DNA from: Methanobrevibacter sp.
GTDB lineage: Archaea > Methanobacteriota > Methanobacteria > Methanobacteriales > Methanobacteriaceae
DNA length: 5,769 nucleotides
Assembly: GCA_016291275.1 (NCBI GenBank)
Contig: JAEEWY010000098.1
Span: 1-5,769, forward strand
Direction of reading: 5' to 3'
Each line of letters starts with the position of its first letter. Positions within the stretch are counted from its first letter, which is position 1. Of the stretch, positions 1 to 5,348 are shown one piece after another. The position numbers and the translations under genes are program-made. The notes under the pieces were generated by a model. It searched no databases, was not told where the DNA came from, and worked only from the letters and a program-made list of their open reading frames with translations.

Positions 1-1144
1 AAAGGAAAATGGAATCGAATTGGCTGTAATCGGACCTGAAGCTCCTCTTGGAAAAGGAATTGTAAATGCTCTTGAAGCGGTTGGAGTCCCTTGTGTTGGA
101 CCAGCACAAGAATCTGCAAGAATTGAAACTGACAAGTCCTTTATGAGAAACCTCTTTGAAAAATACCAAATCAAAGGATCATTGACCTACAAGGTATTTG
201 ATAACTATGAAGACATCAGCGCTTTCCTTGATGAATATGAAAAGGACGTTGTAGTGAAACCTGTAGGATTGACTGGTGGTAAAGGTGTAAAAATCGTAGG
301 TGACCACCTTAAAGACAACCAAGATGCAAAAGCTTATGCAAAGGAAGTTATGGATAATGCAATGGGCGGATTTGCACAAGTAATCATTGAAGAGAAAGTT
401 GTTGGAGAGGAATTCACCATCCAAGCATTCTGTGATGGAGAAAACTTAGCTCCAATGCCTGCAGCTCAAGACCACCCTCATGCTTTTGAAAATGACCAAG
501 GATTGATCACTGGTGGAATGGGTTCCTACTCTGATGTCGGTGGATTGTTGCCATTCATGACTCAAGAGGATTATGATGAAGCTGTTGACATCATGAAAGA
601 GACCTTAAAGGCAATAGCTAATGAAACCACTCCTTACAAAGGAATTCTTTACGGTCAATTCATGTTATCAAATGAAGGCCCTAAATTAATTGAATACAAT
701 GCAAGATTCGGTGACCCTGAAGCAATGAACGTTCTTCCACTTTTAAAAACTTCAATGCTTGACATCTGTAAGGACATCGTTGCAGGAAATCTTGGCGAAG
801 TTGAATTTGAAGACTTGGCTTCCGTGTGCAAATACATAGTACCTGACGGATACCCAGACACTCCTCATGCAGGAGAGCTCATTGAAGTGGATGAGGAAGC
901 TATTGAAGCGCTTGGTGCAAAAGTATTCTATGCAGCTGTAAGCCAAGAGGAAGATGGAATACATCTTTCAGGTTCAAGAGCTTTAGGAATCGTTGCTCAA
1001 GGAGAAACCATTGCTGAAGCTGAAAAAATAGCTGAAGAAGCTTGTAAAATAATTAAAGGAAATGTTTACCATAGAAGAGACGTTGGAACTGCAGCTTTAA
1101 TCCAAAAACGTATCGATCATATGGAAGCAATCAGAAACGAATAA
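1..1144 (+). CDS. purD: Phosphoribosylamine--glycine ligase (GAR synthetase), 5' end missing
   Basis: PurD joins glycine to 5-phosphoribosylamine using ATP to make glycinamide ribonucleotide, the second step of purine synthesis, in the cytoplasm. The reading frame is open to the window edge (first full codon at base 2), so the TTG at 20 is an internal codon, not the start. About 380 residues are visible; the family usually has about 420-440, so some 50-60 N-terminal residues, including the N-terminal glycine-rich loop, lie upstream. Counting from the TTG codon, I see GPEAPLGKG (5-13), the ATP-grasp strand VVKPVGLTGGKG (78-89), IIEEKVVGEEF (122-132), QDHPHAF (150-156), TGGMGSYS (164-171), the metal/ATP-binding EYNARFGDPEAMN (225-237), and the C-terminal HRRDVGTA (351-358). 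The metal-binding E and N residues are intact. The family call is secure. A terminator-like hairpin begins at the stop codon, and the next gene starts about 96 nt downstream. Confidence 0.96.
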   Translation, partial: KENGIELAVIGPEAPLGKGIVNALEAVGVPCVGPAQESARIETDKSFMRNLFEKYQIKGSLTYKVFDNYEDISAFLDEYEKDVVVKPVGLTGGKGVKIVGDHLKDNQDAKAYAKEVMDNAMGGFAQVIIEEKVVGEEFTIQAFCDGENLAPMPAAQDHPHAFENDQGLITGGMGSYSDVGGLLPFMTQEDYDEAVDIMKETLKAIANETTPYKGILYGQFMLSNEGPKLIEYNARFGDPEAMNVLPLLKTSMLDICKDIVAGNLGEVEFEDLASVCKYIVPDGYPDTPHAGELIEVDEEAIEALGAKVFYAAVSQEEDGIHLSGSRALGIVAQGETIAEAEKIAEEACKIIKGNVYHRRDVGTAALIQKRIDHMEAIRNE

Positions 1145-1172
1145 GCTTTTAATCTGTTTTAGATTGATAGCT
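1144..1172 (+). terminator. Hairpin at the 3' end of purD
   Basis: Bases 1144-1155 pair with 1161-1172 around the loop GTTTT. The 12-position stem has one T/T mismatch and one G-T wobble, with AGCT at its base. It begins at the last base of the purD stop codon. No strong T-run follows directly, so it may act in 3'-end formation or RNA stability rather than as a classical intrinsic terminator. Confidence 0.45.
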
Positions 1173-1176
1173 AAAG

Positions 1177-1205
1177 GTTAATTAGTTATTCATTAACTAA
1201 TTAAC
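1177..1205. repeat. Perfect 12-bp inverted repeat in the purD spacer
   Basis: The arm GTTAATTAGTTA (1177-1188) is exactly complementary to TAACTAATTAAC (1194-1205), with the 5-nt loop TTCAT. It lies 36 nt before the start codon of the next gene. It could be a second terminator element for purD, an operator near the promoter of the downstream gene, or an RNA hairpin in its leader. The sequence alone does not decide. The right arm contains AACTAAT, repeated 11 bp later at 1206-1212. Confidence 0.55.
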
Positions 1206-1207
1206 AA

Positions 1208-1222
1208 CTAATACTTTATTAG
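1208..1222. repeat. Short inverted repeat before the 328-residue gene
   Basis: CTAATA (1208-1213) and TATTAG (1217-1222) are complementary around the 3-nt loop CTT. A 6-bp AT-rich stem could easily arise by chance. It is listed because it is the third inverted repeat in a 96-bp spacer and shares the AACTAAT word with the preceding one. The TTTATTA inside it is TATA-like, but it sits too close to the start codon to fit a leader carrying the ribosome binding site seen at 1232-1236. Confidence 0.3.
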
Positions 1223-1240
1223 AAAAAATTCGGTGATTTT

Positions 1241-2227
1241 ATGTCTAAATCAGCAAAGTCTATAAATGCAACCTTGAAAAAGGTAAAGAAATTAGAAAGA
1301 CAAGGAAAATACCAAAAGGCATTGAAGCTTTGTGATGAATATTTAGACAGCACTATCGCTGAAACCCTGATTTTATTGAAAATAGATCTCCTTGTTGAAT
1401 ATTACAATAATGATGATTTTGTAGGATTGATAAATGAATACAAAATCAAGTTAACTCATTTTTTAGAAGAAGGCCAAGAGATAGAGCTTTTGAAAATCTA
1501 CAATACACTCGACAATTATCTTGAACTCAAAACCCAAAACTTGGCAAATGAAGGCATCGTCAAATCTTATCTTGCTGGAGGATTATTGATTGATAATTTG
1601 GAAACCATTTTGGTCTTGAATGAAATGGTCAAGGACAATTATGAAAGCATAAAGAATGATGATGAGTTCATTGAAAACAAGGTTCCTCAAGAGCTTAAGA
1701 ACTTTGTTGAAAACGTTTCAAAAACATCCTATCAATACCTTGAACTCATTTTAGAAAATCCTAAAGAGCAAATAGCAAGTTCCAATTTCAATCTTGAAGC
1801 AATTAGAGATAAGTTAAGAAAATTCCTTGAACCTAAAAAAGAGGATTCCAAAGCAGATCCAGCTGAAGAAATGATTGAAGAAACATTGCCTGAAATTGAA
1901 GAAATTGAAGAAATGAATGAAGAAATTCAAGATGAAATGTCTGAATTTGAAGAAAAAAGTGTAGTTACTTTAGGGGAAATAATAAATCCTATAGAAAATG
2001 ATGATGAAGACATTCTTGAAGCAGAGGATAGGACTGAATTTGCAAAAGAATACAGCATCGAAGAGGAAATCCAAGGCCTTAAAGAAATCATTTCATATTT
2101 GAATGACAAGAATCAGTTCAAGAAAGCATTGATCTATCAAAGAAGACTTGTTAAATTGGCAAGAGAGGAAAACATAAAACCTCATCGTGAAACTGATTTG
2201 AAACAAAGAACACTTTCTGACTTTTAA
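1241..2227 (+). CDS. Unrecognised protein with TPR-like ends and a glutamate-rich linker
   Basis: I do not recognise a named family; the function is unknown. The ATG at 1241 is preceded by GGTGA at 1232-1236 with a 4-nt gap, the spacing also seen in the genes at 3510 and 4518, and an in-frame stop lies upstream at 1220-1222, so the start is well supported. The 328-residue product has no signal peptide or membrane segment and should be cytoplasmic. Residues 1-35 are basic and helical, with a TPR-like pattern (LERQGKYQKALKLCDEYL). Residues 40-195 are predicted all-helical. Residues 201-275 are strongly acidic: 19 of residues 201-240 are D or E, mainly in EEIEE-type runs, and this part is probably disordered or coiled coil. 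Residues 276-312 return to a TPR-like helical pair (YLNDKNQFKKALIYQRRLVKLA). The form suggests a scaffold or protein-interaction role, which is inference. It lies downstream of purD and ends in a hairpin. Confidence 0.85.
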   Translation: MSKSAKSINATLKKVKKLERQGKYQKALKLCDEYLDSTIAETLILLKIDLLVEYYNNDDFVGLINEYKIKLTHFLEEGQEIELLKIYNTLDNYLELKTQNLANEGIVKSYLAGGLLIDNLETILVLNEMVKDNYESIKNDDEFIENKVPQELKNFVENVSKTSYQYLELILENPKEQIASSNFNLEAIRDKLRKFLEPKKEDSKADPAEEMIEETLPEIEEIEEMNEEIQDEMSEFEEKSVVTLGEIINPIENDDEDILEAEDRTEFAKEYSIEEEIQGLKEIISYLNDKNQFKKALIYQRRLVKLAREENIKPHRETDLKQRTLSDF

Positions 2228-2242
2228 TATTAAAGTCGGAAA
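2214..2242 (+). terminator. Hairpin spanning the stop codon of the 328-residue gene
   Basis: TTTCTGACTTT (2214-2224) pairs with AAAGTCGGAAA (2232-2242): 11 bp with one G-U wobble and a 7-nt loop (2225-2231) that begins with the TAA stop codon. T-rich sequence follows (CTTTAATCTATTTTTAATTT, ending near 2264). A stem followed by T-runs fits an intrinsic-type terminator, and archaeal RNA polymerase also stops at T-runs alone. Its activity is inferred. Confidence 0.55.
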
Positions 2243-2330
2243 TTCTTTAATCTATTTTTAATTTCATTAATTTATTCTAATTTTAAAACATTCTAAATTT
2301 TTAATGCTCTAATTTTTTACCCATATTCCC

Positions 2331-2348
2331 TGTTTTTTATAAAAAACA
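2331..2348. promoter_or_regulatory. Perfect 18-bp palindrome upstream of argF
   Basis: The 9-bp half TGTTTTTTA is followed directly by its exact complement TAAAAAACA. One more complementary pair (2329/2350) lies beyond a single mismatch. Its centre is 51 bp from the centre of the second palindrome at 2380-2401. It may be a regulator binding site or a hairpin in the region after the preceding gene. No protein can be assigned. Confidence 0.4.
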
Positions 2349-2379
2349 TGTTCTTTAAAGTGATAAGTTTTAATATTAT

Positions 2380-2401
2380 TAAAAATAAATATTTATTTTT
2401 A
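2380..2401. promoter_or_regulatory. Perfect 22-bp palindrome just upstream of the argF promoter
   Basis: The half-site TAAAAATAAAT (2380-2390) is followed without a gap by its exact reverse complement (2391-2401). The palindrome ends 11 bp before the TATA box, next to the BRE position, where a regulator could help or hinder TBP/TFB binding. It consists only of A and T in a very AT-rich spacer, which makes chance palindromes more likely, so an operator role is inferred. Confidence 0.4.
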
Positions 2402-2409
2402 TTATACTG

Positions 2410-2420
2410 AAATTTATATA
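2410..2420 (+). promoter_or_regulatory. Archaeal promoter (BRE/TATA) of argF
   Basis: TTTATATA at 2413-2420 matches the canonical archaeal box A, and it is preceded by AAA (2410-2412) as expected for a TFB-recognition element. Archaeal transcription usually starts about 22-27 bp downstream of the box centre, which predicts a start near 2440-2445 and a leader of roughly 30 nt before the argF ATG. The leader carries AAGGAG at 2463-2468 as ribosome binding site. This suggests argF has its own promoter. Confidence 0.75.
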
Positions 2421-2473
2421 TAAAGAATATAAATTATTTTTAAGATTTAAATGAATTTTATGAAGGAGTCTAA

Positions 2474-3391
2474 ATGAGAAGTCTATTATCAGTAAGTGAT
2501 ATTGAAGATGAAGTCACTAGAATCTTAGATATTGCAAGTGACTTCAAAGCAGGAAAAATGGAGGAAAAACCTCTAAAAGATCAAAAGTTAGCAATGATTT
2601 TCCAAAAATCATCTACAAGAACAAGAGTTTCCTTTGAAGTTGGAATGTATGAGTTAGGCGGAACCGCATTGTTCCTATCAACCAACGATATCCAATTGGG
2701 AAGAGGGGAACCTATCAAGGATACTGCAAAAGTATTGTCCAGATTCGTTGACGCAATCATGATCAGGGCTATTGAACACGATGATGTCATCGAGCTTAGG
2801 GATGAGGCAGATGTTCCTATCATTAACGGTTTAACCAATCTTGAACACCCTTGCCAAGCTTTGGCAGACATGTTGACTGTCAAGGAACACAAAGGTGGAT
2901 TTGACGGTAAATTCGTTTATGTAGGTGATGGAAACAATGTATGCAACTCACTTTTATTAATCTGTGGATGCTTAGGAATGGACATGGCTGTTGCTTGTCC
3001 AGATGAATACAAGCCAAATGCAGAAATTGTAGCTAAAGCAGAAGAATATGCTGCAAAAAATAATTCCACAATCACAATCACAAGTGATGTGAAAGCTGCA
3101 GTTAGCGATGCAGATGTTATCTATACTGACGTTTGGGTAAGTATGGGTGATGAAGCTGAAGCTGAAAAAAGAAGAGCTGACTTTAAGGAATATCAAGTAA
3201 ATCAGGAACTTATCGATTTGGCAGATGATGACGTGATCTTCATGCACTGCTTGCCTGCAATAAGAGGAGAAGAGGTAAGCGCTGAAGTTATTGACGGCCC
3301 TCACTCTGTAGTGTATGACCAAGCTGAAAACAGAATGCATGCACAAAAAGGAGTATTGTACTACTTCTTGAAAGAATTGCAAAACCAATAA
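2474..3391 (+). CDS. argF: Ornithine carbamoyltransferase
   Basis: ArgF transfers the carbamoyl group of carbamoyl phosphate to ornithine to give citrulline, in the arginine pathway; the enzyme is normally a cytoplasmic trimer or higher oligomer. The 305-residue length is normal for the family. The carbamoyl-phosphate loop S47-T-R-T-R51 is present, then QLGRGE (73-78), H124-P-C-Q127, the second-domain nucleotide-like fold start YVGDGNNVCNS (147-157), the ornithine-binding D217...S221-M-G223, and the catalytic H256-C-L-P259. The SMG loop and HCLP motif separate it from aspartate carbamoyltransferase. The start is fixed: an in-frame TAA (2471-2473) lies directly before the ATG, and AAGGAG sits 5 nt upstream. 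A canonical TATA box and two palindromes precede it. All key residues are intact, so it should be active. Confidence 0.97.
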   Translation: MRSLLSVSDIEDEVTRILDIASDFKAGKMEEKPLKDQKLAMIFQKSSTRTRVSFEVGMYELGGTALFLSTNDIQLGRGEPIKDTAKVLSRFVDAIMIRAIEHDDVIELRDEADVPIINGLTNLEHPCQALADMLTVKEHKGGFDGKFVYVGDGNNVCNSLLLICGCLGMDMAVACPDEYKPNAEIVAKAEEYAAKNNSTITITSDVKAAVSDADVIYTDVWVSMGDEAEAEKRRADFKEYQVNQELIDLADDDVIFMHCLPAIRGEEVSAEVIDGPHSVVYDQAENRMHAQKGVLYYFLKELQNQ

Positions 3392-3455
3392 TCAATCTGA
3401 TTTAAGAATAAAACATCTGATTAGACAATTTGACGACTCCATATCATTTTAAAAA

Positions 3456-3468
3456 ATTATTAATTATT
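3456..3468 (+). promoter_or_regulatory. Possible promoter of the TPR/transporter operon
   Basis: An AT-only stretch around ATTATTAATTATT lies about 45 nt before the ATG at 3510 and would place a transcript start near 3488, leaving room for the ribosome binding site. It is not a clean match to the archaeal box A and the whole spacer is AT-rich, so this is the best-placed candidate rather than a firm promoter. Confidence 0.22.
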
Positions 3469-3500
3469 AAAAAAATTTAATTTAAACATATTTGGGAAAG

Positions 3501-3505
3501 GGTGG
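3501..3505 (+). promoter_or_regulatory. Ribosome binding site deciding the TPR gene start
   Basis: GGTGG lies 4 nt before the ATG at 3510. The same motif and spacing precede the ATG at 4518, and GGTGA with the same gap precedes the ATG at 1241. This selects ATG 3510 over the in-frame TTG at 3492, which would place the binding site inside the coding sequence. Confidence 0.8.
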
Positions 3506-3509
3506 AAAC

Positions 3510-4496
3510 ATGGACTTTAATGACCCTGCATTAGAACACTTAGTAAACAAAATTACAATTGCACTCCAAGAAAACAATAGGGAAGAGGCAGCAAGATACA
3601 TGGATATCATCATTGAAGAGTATCCTGAAGTGGCAAACATATTAATGAACTCTATAGAATTCCAAACATTGATGGCTGAAAATGAGGAAATAGCTGAAAA
3701 CGAATCTCATGCATTAAGTGATGAAGACATCATCAAGCCTGGAAACAGCATGGAAATCGATGAGCAAAGGGTTATTGATGACATGAACGCAATGTTGGAT
3801 ATTGAGCCTACCACTGCTCAGGAATTCATTCAAAAAGGAACTGTCTTGACTATTACCGAGCAATTTGAAGATGCTTTAGACTGTTTCAATAATGCATTGG
3901 AATTAGATCCGAATAACCTTTCTGCATTGATTTCAAAAGGAAACACTTACGAACTTATGGAAAATTACGAAGAGGCTTCCAAGGTTTATGACATTGTTAT
4001 GGATGTGGAAGTAAGTGGCATTTACGATTTAATGAGTAAAGGATACGTCCTTGAAAATCATCAAAGATTTGATGACGCTTTAAAAACCTATAATAAGGCT
4101 CTCAAATCTGACAAAAACAATTCAAACATTCTATTTTTAAAAGGAAGCTGTTTAATCAAGCTTCAAAAGCATAAGGAAGCTGTTCAAACCTTAGATGAAT
4201 GCATTGAAAGATACAGCGACAACCCATACGAAACTATTTTCGAATTGGAAAATGCATACCACAACAAAGGTGTTGCATTGCATGCTTTAGAGGAAGATGA
4301 CGAAGCTCTTGAAGCATTCTCACTTGCACTTGGAATCAATCCAAACTATCACTACTCCTATTATGAGATTGGAATTATCCAAGAGGACAGAGAGAAATAT
4401 GAAAGTGCTTTAAAGAACTATGAAAAATTCCTTGAATTTGACAACACTGACTCTGAAGTAGTGGAAGCGAAAGAAAGAGTAGAGAAATTGATTTAA
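3510..4496 (+). CDS. Tetratricopeptide repeat protein
   Basis: With the ATG at 3510 the product has 328 residues, no signal peptide and no membrane segment, so it is probably cytoplasmic. Residues 1-60 are helical and acidic, resembling a degenerate helical repeat (ENNREEAARYMDIIIEEYP). Residues 61-100 are an acidic linker. Six TPR units of about 34 residues follow: 102-135, 136-169, 170-203, 204-240 (slightly longer), 247-280 and 281-314. The typical small residue in helix A and Ala in helix B are seen in KG...FEDALDCFNNALELDPNN, KG...YEEASKVYDIV, KG...FDDALKTYNKAL and KG...DDEALEAFSLAL. TPR arrays form superhelical protein-binding surfaces; the partner here is unknown. The stop codon is 21 nt before the start of the transporter gene, so the two are probably co-transcribed. 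Confidence 0.93.
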   Translation: MDFNDPALEHLVNKITIALQENNREEAARYMDIIIEEYPEVANILMNSIEFQTLMAENEEIAENESHALSDEDIIKPGNSMEIDEQRVIDDMNAMLDIEPTTAQEFIQKGTVLTITEQFEDALDCFNNALELDPNNLSALISKGNTYELMENYEEASKVYDIVMDVEVSGIYDLMSKGYVLENHQRFDDALKTYNKALKSDKNNSNILFLKGSCLIKLQKHKEAVQTLDECIERYSDNPYETIFELENAYHNKGVALHALEEDDEALEAFSLALGINPNYHYSYYEIGIIQEDREKYESALKNYEKFLEFDNTDSEVVEAKERVEKLI

Positions 4497-4508
4497 ACTT
4501 TTAATATG

Positions 4509-4516
4509 GGTGGTGA
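4509..4516 (+). promoter_or_regulatory. Ribosome binding site deciding the transporter start
   Basis: GGTGGTGA lies directly after an upstream in-frame ATG (4506) and before the ATG at 4518. GGTGG at 4509-4513 is 4 nt from ATG 4518, as in the gene before it. Starting at 4506 would place the binding site inside the gene, so 4518 is preferred. Confidence 0.78.
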
Positions 4517-4517
4517 A

Positions 4518-5174
4518 ATGAGCTTTTTGAAAAATAAGCCAAGCCAAATGGAATTATATCCAATAATTACTGCATTGTTTTGCGGATGCCTTATAATTTC
4601 AAACATTCTTGCTTCAAAAACATTTTCATTATACGATATAATATTGCCATGCGGTGTAGTCATATTCCCACTCGTATATATTGTAGGAGATGTGCTAACT
4701 GAAATCTATGGATTCACACTTGCAAAAAGAACCATTTATTTAGGTTTTATAATAAATTTAATAGCTGTCATAGCATATCAGATAGCCATATTCTTACCTG
4801 GAACAGATCTTGCAACTTCAAATGCATTCAGCATTATTTTAGGAAGCACTCCAAGGATATTGATTGCAAGTTTAATATCATACCTTGTAGGGTCTTATGT
4901 AAACGCTTATTTTATGAAAATACTAAAGGAAAGATACACAGATTACCTATTTGCAAGATGTTCAATAAGCACATTGTTTGGTGAAGGATTGGATGCAATA
5001 ATCTTCATTACAATTGCATTTGCAGGATTAATGCCTAACGAGGTTTTGATTACAATGATAATCTGTCAAGGTGCATTCAAGATAATTTATGAAATCATTG
5101 TTTATCCAATAACCAGAACTGTAATCAATTGGATAAAGTCACTTGATGATACACCATTTGCAAAAATAGCTTAA
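4518..5174 (+). CDS. yhhQ: YhhQ/Vut_1 (COG1738) family queuosine/archaeosine precursor transporter
   Basis: This family of small membrane proteins imports 7-deazaguanine precursors (preQ0/preQ1 in bacteria) for tRNA modification. In an archaeon the likely use is archaeosine at position 15 of tRNA; the substrate is inferred here. The 218-residue product (start at 4518) has about six hydrophobic helices, near 14-33, 41-59, 73-94, 113-133, 152-170 and 176-197, matching the family in size and topology. Family signatures are the early LIISNILASK (25-34), the P-V-rich second helix ending in GDVLTEIYG (57-65) with acidic D58 and E62, PRILIASLISYLVGSYVNAY (112-131), and the STLFGEGLDAIIF segment (151-163) with D159. 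No signal peptide is expected. It follows the TPR gene by 21 nt. The family call is firm; the exact ligand is not visible. Confidence 0.88.
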   Translation: MSFLKNKPSQMELYPIITALFCGCLIISNILASKTFSLYDIILPCGVVIFPLVYIVGDVLTEIYGFTLAKRTIYLGFIINLIAVIAYQIAIFLPGTDLATSNAFSIILGSTPRILIASLISYLVGSYVNAYFMKILKERYTDYLFARCSISTLFGEGLDAIIFITIAFAGLMPNEVLITMIICQGAFKIIYEIIVYPITRTVINWIKSLDDTPFAKIA

Positions 5175-5197
5175 AATAAATCCAACATCATCATTAA

Positions 5198-5248
5198 AAA
5201 AAAATCTAATTTTTTAAAAAAATCTAATTTTAAAAAGAGTCTATTTTT
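5198..5248. repeat. Three AT-rich tandem units in the convergent terminator zone
   Basis: The 16-mer of A7-TCTAA-T4 occurs exactly at 5198-5213 and 5216-5231 (period 18), and a degenerate third copy (A5-GAGTCTA-T5) spans 5232-5248. The T-runs lie 34-74 bp after the transporter stop codon and fit archaeal oligo-T termination for the plus-strand operon. The A-runs read as T-runs on the minus strand and could catch read-through from argS. They are best read as a bidirectional terminator zone. Confidence 0.55.
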
Positions 5249-5268
5249 AAGAAAAATAATAAAAAAAG

Positions 5269-5295
5269 TAGTTGAAGAGCATATACTCCCAACTA
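5269..5295. repeat. Imperfect hairpin between the convergent genes
   Basis: TAGTTG (5269-5274) pairs with CAACTA (5290-5295). Inside, GAG (5277-5279) pairs with CTC (5286-5288) around the loop CATATA, with a 2-nt/1-nt internal bulge. It is less AT-rich than its surroundings. Its role is unknown; it may be part of a larger structured terminator with the hairpin at 5313-5347. Confidence 0.35.
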
Positions 5296-5299
5296 TAGG

Positions 5300-5347
5300 A
5301 AAAAATTTTGATCAAACTTTTGCGAGTCGAAGACTCGGAAAAGTTTG
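5300..5347 (-). terminator. Long hairpin plus T-run terminating argS
   Basis: CAAACTTTT (5313-5321) pairs with AAAAGTTTG (5339-5347). After one G/G mismatch (5322/5338), CGAGTC (5323-5328) pairs with GACTCG (5332-5337) around a 3-nt loop. Read on the minus strand, this 15-bp stem starts one base after the argS stop codon and is followed eight bases later by six T (5305-5300). This is the clearest intrinsic-type terminator in the window. The TTTGATCAAA palindrome at 5307-5316 overlaps its base. Confidence 0.7.
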
Positions 5348-5348
5348 T

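Noticed and set aside
20..22. TTG as the purD start
   Set aside because: The frame remains open upstream to the window edge and encodes matching PurD residues (KENGIE before LAVIGPEAPL), so the gene begins outside the window.
179..964. Minus-strand open frames inside purD
   Set aside because: The translations are hydrophobic and low-complexity with no domain, and purD on the plus strand explains the whole region.
1892..1960. GAA-rich DNA repeat inside the 328-residue gene as a minisatellite
   Set aside because: The repetition follows from encoding glutamate and isoleucine runs; no unit longer than about 9-12 bases repeats cleanly.
1927..2109. Ser-rich minus-strand frame opposite the glutamate-rich linker
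   Set aside because: Poly-Ser/Phe on the reverse strand is what GAA-rich coding sequence produces when read backwards.
2451..2477. argF upstream ORF as an arginine attenuation peptide
   Set aside because: It has no arginine codons and no evident alternative hairpins downstream, so the classical mechanism does not fit; it is kept only as a possible coupling element.
2581..3388. Minus-strand open frames of 103 and 138 codons inside argF
   Set aside because: They lie antisense to a fully conserved argF, have low-complexity Ser/Phe/Cys-rich translations and lack convincing ribosome binding sites; they are shadows of the coding strand.
3395..3422. Direct repeat ATCTGATT at 3395-3402 and 3415-3422 after argF
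   Set aside because: Only two 8-bp copies in an AT-rich spacer, with no further copies or flanking structure; chance is adequate.
3492..3509. TTG start for the TPR protein
   Set aside because: The GGTGG ribosome binding site at 3501-3505 would then be inside the gene; the ATG at 3510 is correctly spaced from it.
5175..5348. tRNA, CRISPR or small-RNA gene in the convergent spacer
   Set aside because: No cloverleaf, no repeat-spacer pattern and no identifiable promoter for an independent RNA; terminator structures explain the visible signals.
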